The position numbers and the translations under genes are program-made. From GCA-2686265 sp036010965 (GTDB lineage Bacteria > Planctomycetota > UBA1135 > GCA-002686595): 64,000 nt of DNA. The stretch's first letter is position 1. Each line of letters starts with the position of its first letter. The stretch covers positions 62,001-126,000 of the forward strand of contig DASCMO010000105.1 of the NCBI GenBank assembly GCA_036010965.1, in the 5' to 3' direction. This document shows positions 61,260-64,000 of this stretch, in pieces. The notes under the pieces are model-generated. The model saw only the letters and a program-made list of their open reading frames with translations. It was not told the DNA's origin and searched no databases.

Positions 61260-62210
61260 ATGGGCCTGTTCGATTCACTCAAGAAGAAGAGCTCGAACCC
61301 GAAGCCCCCCGTGCGCCCGATGAGGGCGCCGGCGGGACTGCGGGCTCAGCCCGAACCGCAGGCGGACAACAACTTCATCATCGTCATCCTCGACAGCCTG
61401 CGCTACGACTCCTACATGGCCGCCGCGCCGAAGGTGATCAACAAGCTCGGCAAGGTCGAGAAGCGCTACTCATACGCCGCGTGGACGGCACCGTCCCACT
61501 ACAACCTGTTGACGGGCCTCCTTCCTCACACGTCACCGGAAAACGTCTACGCGTCGGAGTACTACAAAGAGGACTTCCTCAACTACAACAAGCGCCTGGG
61601 TGCCAAGGGGATCGAGTTTGCCAAGATGGTCCCCGGCCTGTGGTTGCCTGGTCTGTTGCGCAACACCCTCGGCTACCGAACGCACGCTCGTGTCAGCCTG
61701 CCGGTCCTGAACCCCAAGACGGGGATCAATCGGGACTTCGACACCTTCCAGCTCATGGACTCGCACAACGACATGCGGGCCATGCTGTCCACCATGAAGT
61801 TCGGCTCGGACCGCCCGAGCTTCTACATGCTGAACGTGGGCGAGACGCACTACCCCTACGCAAAGCCCGACGAGGACTCCTCGATGTGGCCCCGCATCAG
61901 CGGCGTCAACGGCGTCTTCAAGAAGCTCGATGGGCAGACCGACGAGGAGGGGAACCTCATCAAGGACGAAGAGGCTCCCAAGTTCTTCGATCAGGGCAAG
62001 CTTGATGAGCTGCGTGAGCGGCAGATCGACACCGTCCGTTTCCTCGACGGAGTGTTCGAAGAGCTGTTCGACATGGTTCCGGAGAACACCCACATCATCG
62101 TCACCGCCGATCACGGCGAGCTGTTCGGCGAGGCCGGCTACTTCGGCCACGGCCCGATCATGCACGAGAAGTGCTTCGAGGTTCCCTATCTCGAGGGCAA
62201 GGTCCGCTGA
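61260..62210 (+). CDS. Sulfatase-fold (alkaline phosphatase superfamily) protein
   Basis: 316 aa, no signal peptide. Metal-binding Asp45 in 'ILDSLRYDS', then 'WTAPSHYNLLTGLLPH' (75-90), where Thr76 sits at the formylglycine position of CxPSR; 'VTADHGELFGEAGYFGHGP' gives the distal metal ligands. With Thr in place of Cys/Ser it should not be a formylglycine sulfatase; a phosphotransferase- or phosphonate-type hydrolase is possible. It lies between sat and cysC in one operon, so its role should involve sulfate esters or nucleotides made there. Confidence 0.75.
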   Translation: MGLFDSLKKKSSNPKPPVRPMRAPAGLRAQPEPQADNNFIIVILDSLRYDSYMAAAPKVINKLGKVEKRYSYAAWTAPSHYNLLTGLLPHTSPENVYASEYYKEDFLNYNKRLGAKGIEFAKMVPGLWLPGLLRNTLGYRTHARVSLPVLNPKTGINRDFDTFQLMDSHNDMRAMLSTMKFGSDRPSFYMLNVGETHYPYAKPDEDSSMWPRISGVNGVFKKLDGQTDEEGNLIKDEEAPKFFDQGKLDELRERQIDTVRFLDGVFEELFDMVPENTHIIVTADHGELFGEAGYFGHGPIMHEKCFEVPYLEGKVR

Positions 62211-62294
62211 CCCGCGCCCTCCGCATCGTCCGCACACTTACTTTCTCTCTCCATTCCCCTCAGACAACAGATCGATAGCGACTGCATCCCAGCC

Positions 62295-62834
62295 ATGGCA
62301 AACAAAGGACTCACCCTCTGGTTCACCGGACTCTCCGGATCTGGAAAAAGCACCCTTGCCCAGTACCTCACTCCCATCCTCCTCGAGCGCGGCTGCGCCG
62401 TCGAGGTGCTGGACGGTGACGAGGTACGCGAAAACCTCAGCAAGGGCCTCGGCTTCAGCAAGGAAGATCGCGACACCAACATCCGCCGGATCGGGTATGT
62501 CGCGAACCTCCTCTCGCGCAACGGCGTGTGCGCCATCACGGCCGCGATCTCGCCCTACCGATCAGTGCGCGATGAGATCCGCGAGATGACCAGTGCGACG
62601 TTCGTCGAGGTCTTCGTCCACGCTCCGCTGGCCGTGGTCGAGGAGCGCGATACCAAGGGGCTCTACAAGAAGGCCCGCGCGGGCATCATCAAGAACTTCA
62701 CCGGCATCAGCGACCCCTACGAGGAGCCCGAGACCCCCGAGGTTGTTGTCAACACGGGCGACGAGAGCATCGAGGGGTCGGCCGAAAGGATCCTGGCCTA
62801 CCTGACCGAGCAGGGCCTCCTGCCGGGGAGCTGA
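62295..62834 (+). CDS. cysC: Adenylyl-sulfate kinase
   Basis: Phosphorylates APS to PAPS. P-loop 'GLSGSGKST' (12-20), 'DGDEVRENLSKGLGFSKEDRDTNIRR' (40-65, APS site) and 'AAISPYRSVRDEIRE' are diagnostic. 179 aa, a stand-alone kinase. It lies 84 bp after the sulfatase-fold gene. With sat but no APS or PAPS reductase in view, PAPS as a sulfate donor is the likely purpose. Confidence 0.96.
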   Translation: MANKGLTLWFTGLSGSGKSTLAQYLTPILLERGCAVEVLDGDEVRENLSKGLGFSKEDRDTNIRRIGYVANLLSRNGVCAITAAISPYRSVRDEIREMTSATFVEVFVHAPLAVVEERDTKGLYKKARAGIIKNFTGISDPYEEPETPEVVVNTGDESIEGSAERILAYLTEQGLLPGS

Positions 62835-62937
62835 CACCATCTCCGGGGACCCGGAGGTGGAGGAGTCCTGCAGGCGACCCTCTCACTCCCGGGTCGACGG
62901 GGCGTATAGTCCTGCTGCGTTCCCCCTCCTCCGCTGC

Positions 62938-64000
62938 ATGCGTCATCGTCACGGAAACCTGCGCACGAGCCTCCTGGCGGCTCTCTTCCTGATCGGCTCC
63001 AGCCATCCGGCGCTGGCCTACATCGGGCCGGGGGCCGGCTTTGCAGCGGCTGGAGCGGCTTACGCGCTGCTCGGGACGTTCCTGCTCGTCTTCATCATCC
63101 TGCTGCTCTGGCCCGTCAAGGCCGTCTACCGCCTCGCGACGGCCTTCAGGTTTCCCAAGCCCAAGGTCAAGCGCGTCGTCGTCCTGGGTCTGGACGGATT
63201 CGATCCGGGGCTCGCGCAACGCTTCATGGACGAGGGCCGCATGCCCAACTTCAAGAAGCTGGCCGAGGAGGGCTGCTTTCATCCTCTGGCCACGGCCTGC
63301 CCGTCGATCTCGCCTGTGGCCTGGTCGAGCTTTGCGACCGGCGTGGACGCCTCGCGGCACAACATCTACGACTTCCTCACGCGCGATCCCTGCAACTACC
63401 TGCCGGTGCTCTCCTCCTCGGAGACCGGCACGCTCCCGCGCACCCTCAACCTGGGTTTCGCCAGGATTCCCTTCGGGAAGAAGGCATTTTTCCGCCTGCT
63501 CCAGAAGAGTCAGCCCTTCTGGAAGCTGCTGGGTGCGAACCGCGTCTGGTCGTCGATCATTCGCGTTCCGATCACCTTCCCGCCGCAGAAGTTCAAGAAC
63601 GGGACCCTGCTCTCGGGCATGTGCGTACCAGACATCCAGGGAACGCAGGGGTCGTTCGCGTTCTACTCGACCCGCTCGCGTCCGACGGGCGCGCACATCG
63701 GCGGCCAGCAGTACCAGGTTACCCGGCGCGGCAATCGCATCGAGTCAAAACTGACGGGGCCCGCGGGGGCCGACGGACACCCGATGAAGTCGCCGTTCTC
63801 GGTGGAGTTCGACGATGATTCACGACGCGCCCGGGTCACGGTCGGAGGCGACACGGTCGAGGTCGGGTTTCGCGAGTACACGCCATGGCTGCGCATCCCC
63901 TTCGACGGGGTCAACGGGATCGCTCGCGCCTACATCCAGACCTGGGACGAGCAGGACGTGGAGGTGTACTTCACGCCCATCAACATCGATCCCGACAGCC
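62938..64000 (+). CDS. Membrane-anchored type I phosphodiesterase/alkaline-phosphatase-family protein (3' truncated by window edge)
   Basis: An open frame from ATG 62938 continues past base 64000, so only about 354 residues are seen. An N-terminal signal ('SLLAALFLIGSSHPALA') is followed by 'YIGPGAGFAAAGAAYALLGTFLLVFIILLLWPVKAVYR', a membrane segment, then the enzyme domain: 'VVVLGLDGFDPGLAQRFMDEGRMPNFKKL' (Asp86 and Asp89 region binds metal) and 'PSISPVAWSSFATGVDASRHNIYDFL' (nucleophile region). This pattern matches phosphodiesterase/nucleotide pyrophosphatase-like proteins, common next to sulfotransferase or polysaccharide genes. Possibly co-transcribed with cysC (103 bp gap). Confidence 0.8.
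   Translation, partial: MRHRHGNLRTSLLAALFLIGSSHPALAYIGPGAGFAAAGAAYALLGTFLLVFIILLLWPVKAVYRLATAFRFPKPKVKRVVVLGLDGFDPGLAQRFMDEGRMPNFKKLAEEGCFHPLATACPSISPVAWSSFATGVDASRHNIYDFLTRDPCNYLPVLSSSETGTLPRTLNLGFARIPFGKKAFFRLLQKSQPFWKLLGANRVWSSIIRVPITFPPQKFKNGTLLSGMCVPDIQGTQGSFAFYSTRSRPTGAHIGGQQYQVTRRGNRIESKLTGPAGADGHPMKSPFSVEFDDDSRRARVTVGGDTVEVGFREYTPWLRIPFDGVNGIARAYIQTWDEQDVEVYFTPINIDPDS

Noticed and set aside
61260..62210. Calling the gene between sat and cysC a formylglycine sulfatase
   Set aside because: The nucleophile position is Thr, not Cys or Ser within CxPxR, so that activity is not supported.

Overview
The window is one GC-rich (roughly two-thirds G+C), densely coded bacterial chromosome segment. 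I see no insertion sequence, prophage, CRISPR array, tRNA or rRNA. Many starts lack a good Shine-Dalgarno site, and GTG starts are common. The gene mix (complex I without an NADH module, a sat/cysC locus with alkaline-phosphatase-superfamily enzymes, paired secreted amidohydrolases, an exosortase-type glycosyltransferase) would fit a Planctomycetota-like lineage. That is a weak inference from gene content; Myxococcota or Acidobacteriota relatives are not excluded.

Layout. 1-11.1 kb is housekeeping: the folC 3' end, an unknown small gene, a DUF2752 protein, rsgA, a SpoU methyltransferase, rarA, recD2, rpsU, a pseudouridine synthase, a large membrane protein, a hydrolase and a thioesterase. 11.1-15.0 kb (minus strand) is a transport and envelope cluster: a membrane hypothetical, a radical-SAM-like protein without its iron-sulfur cysteines, an ABC ATPase and a GT-C glycosyltransferase. 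15.3-26.1 kb is the complete nuoABCDHIJKLMN operon, with no nuoEFG. 26.1-31.3 kb (minus) holds a methyltransferase, a glycosyltransferase and a DinG-like helicase with a decayed exonuclease domain. 31.7-43.1 kb holds topA, leucine dehydrogenase, an unusual kinase, a lipoprotein, an archaeal-type methionine aminopeptidase, a glycosyltransferase-like protein, mutS and an acyltransferase. 43.1-49.0 kb holds a YcfL-like lipoprotein, a GIY-YIG protein, a candidate structured RNA, a sugar epimerase, ATP-dependent PEP carboxykinase, a TPR protein, a SufT-like protein and a radical SAM protein. 49.0-53.4 kb is a translationally coupled amidohydrolase pair.

The least ordinary part is 53.5-64 kb. A LOG-family protein is followed by a cyclase-fold protein with a decayed GGDEF motif and a coiled coil, then by an actin homologue that closely resembles the magnetosome filament protein MamK, with no magnetosome genes nearby. 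After an AIM24 protein and two lipoproteins comes a sulfate-activation operon: a ribbon-helix-helix protein, ATP sulfurylase, a sulfatase-fold protein, APS kinase and a membrane phosphodiesterase-family protein that runs off the window. It is preceded by a hairpin-rich leader ending in a terminator-like hairpin and a separate dyad. With no reductase visible, this operon looks built to make PAPS for sulfation rather than to reduce sulfate.

Limits: all family names rest on reading motifs by eye. No database search, RNA folding program or structure prediction was run.
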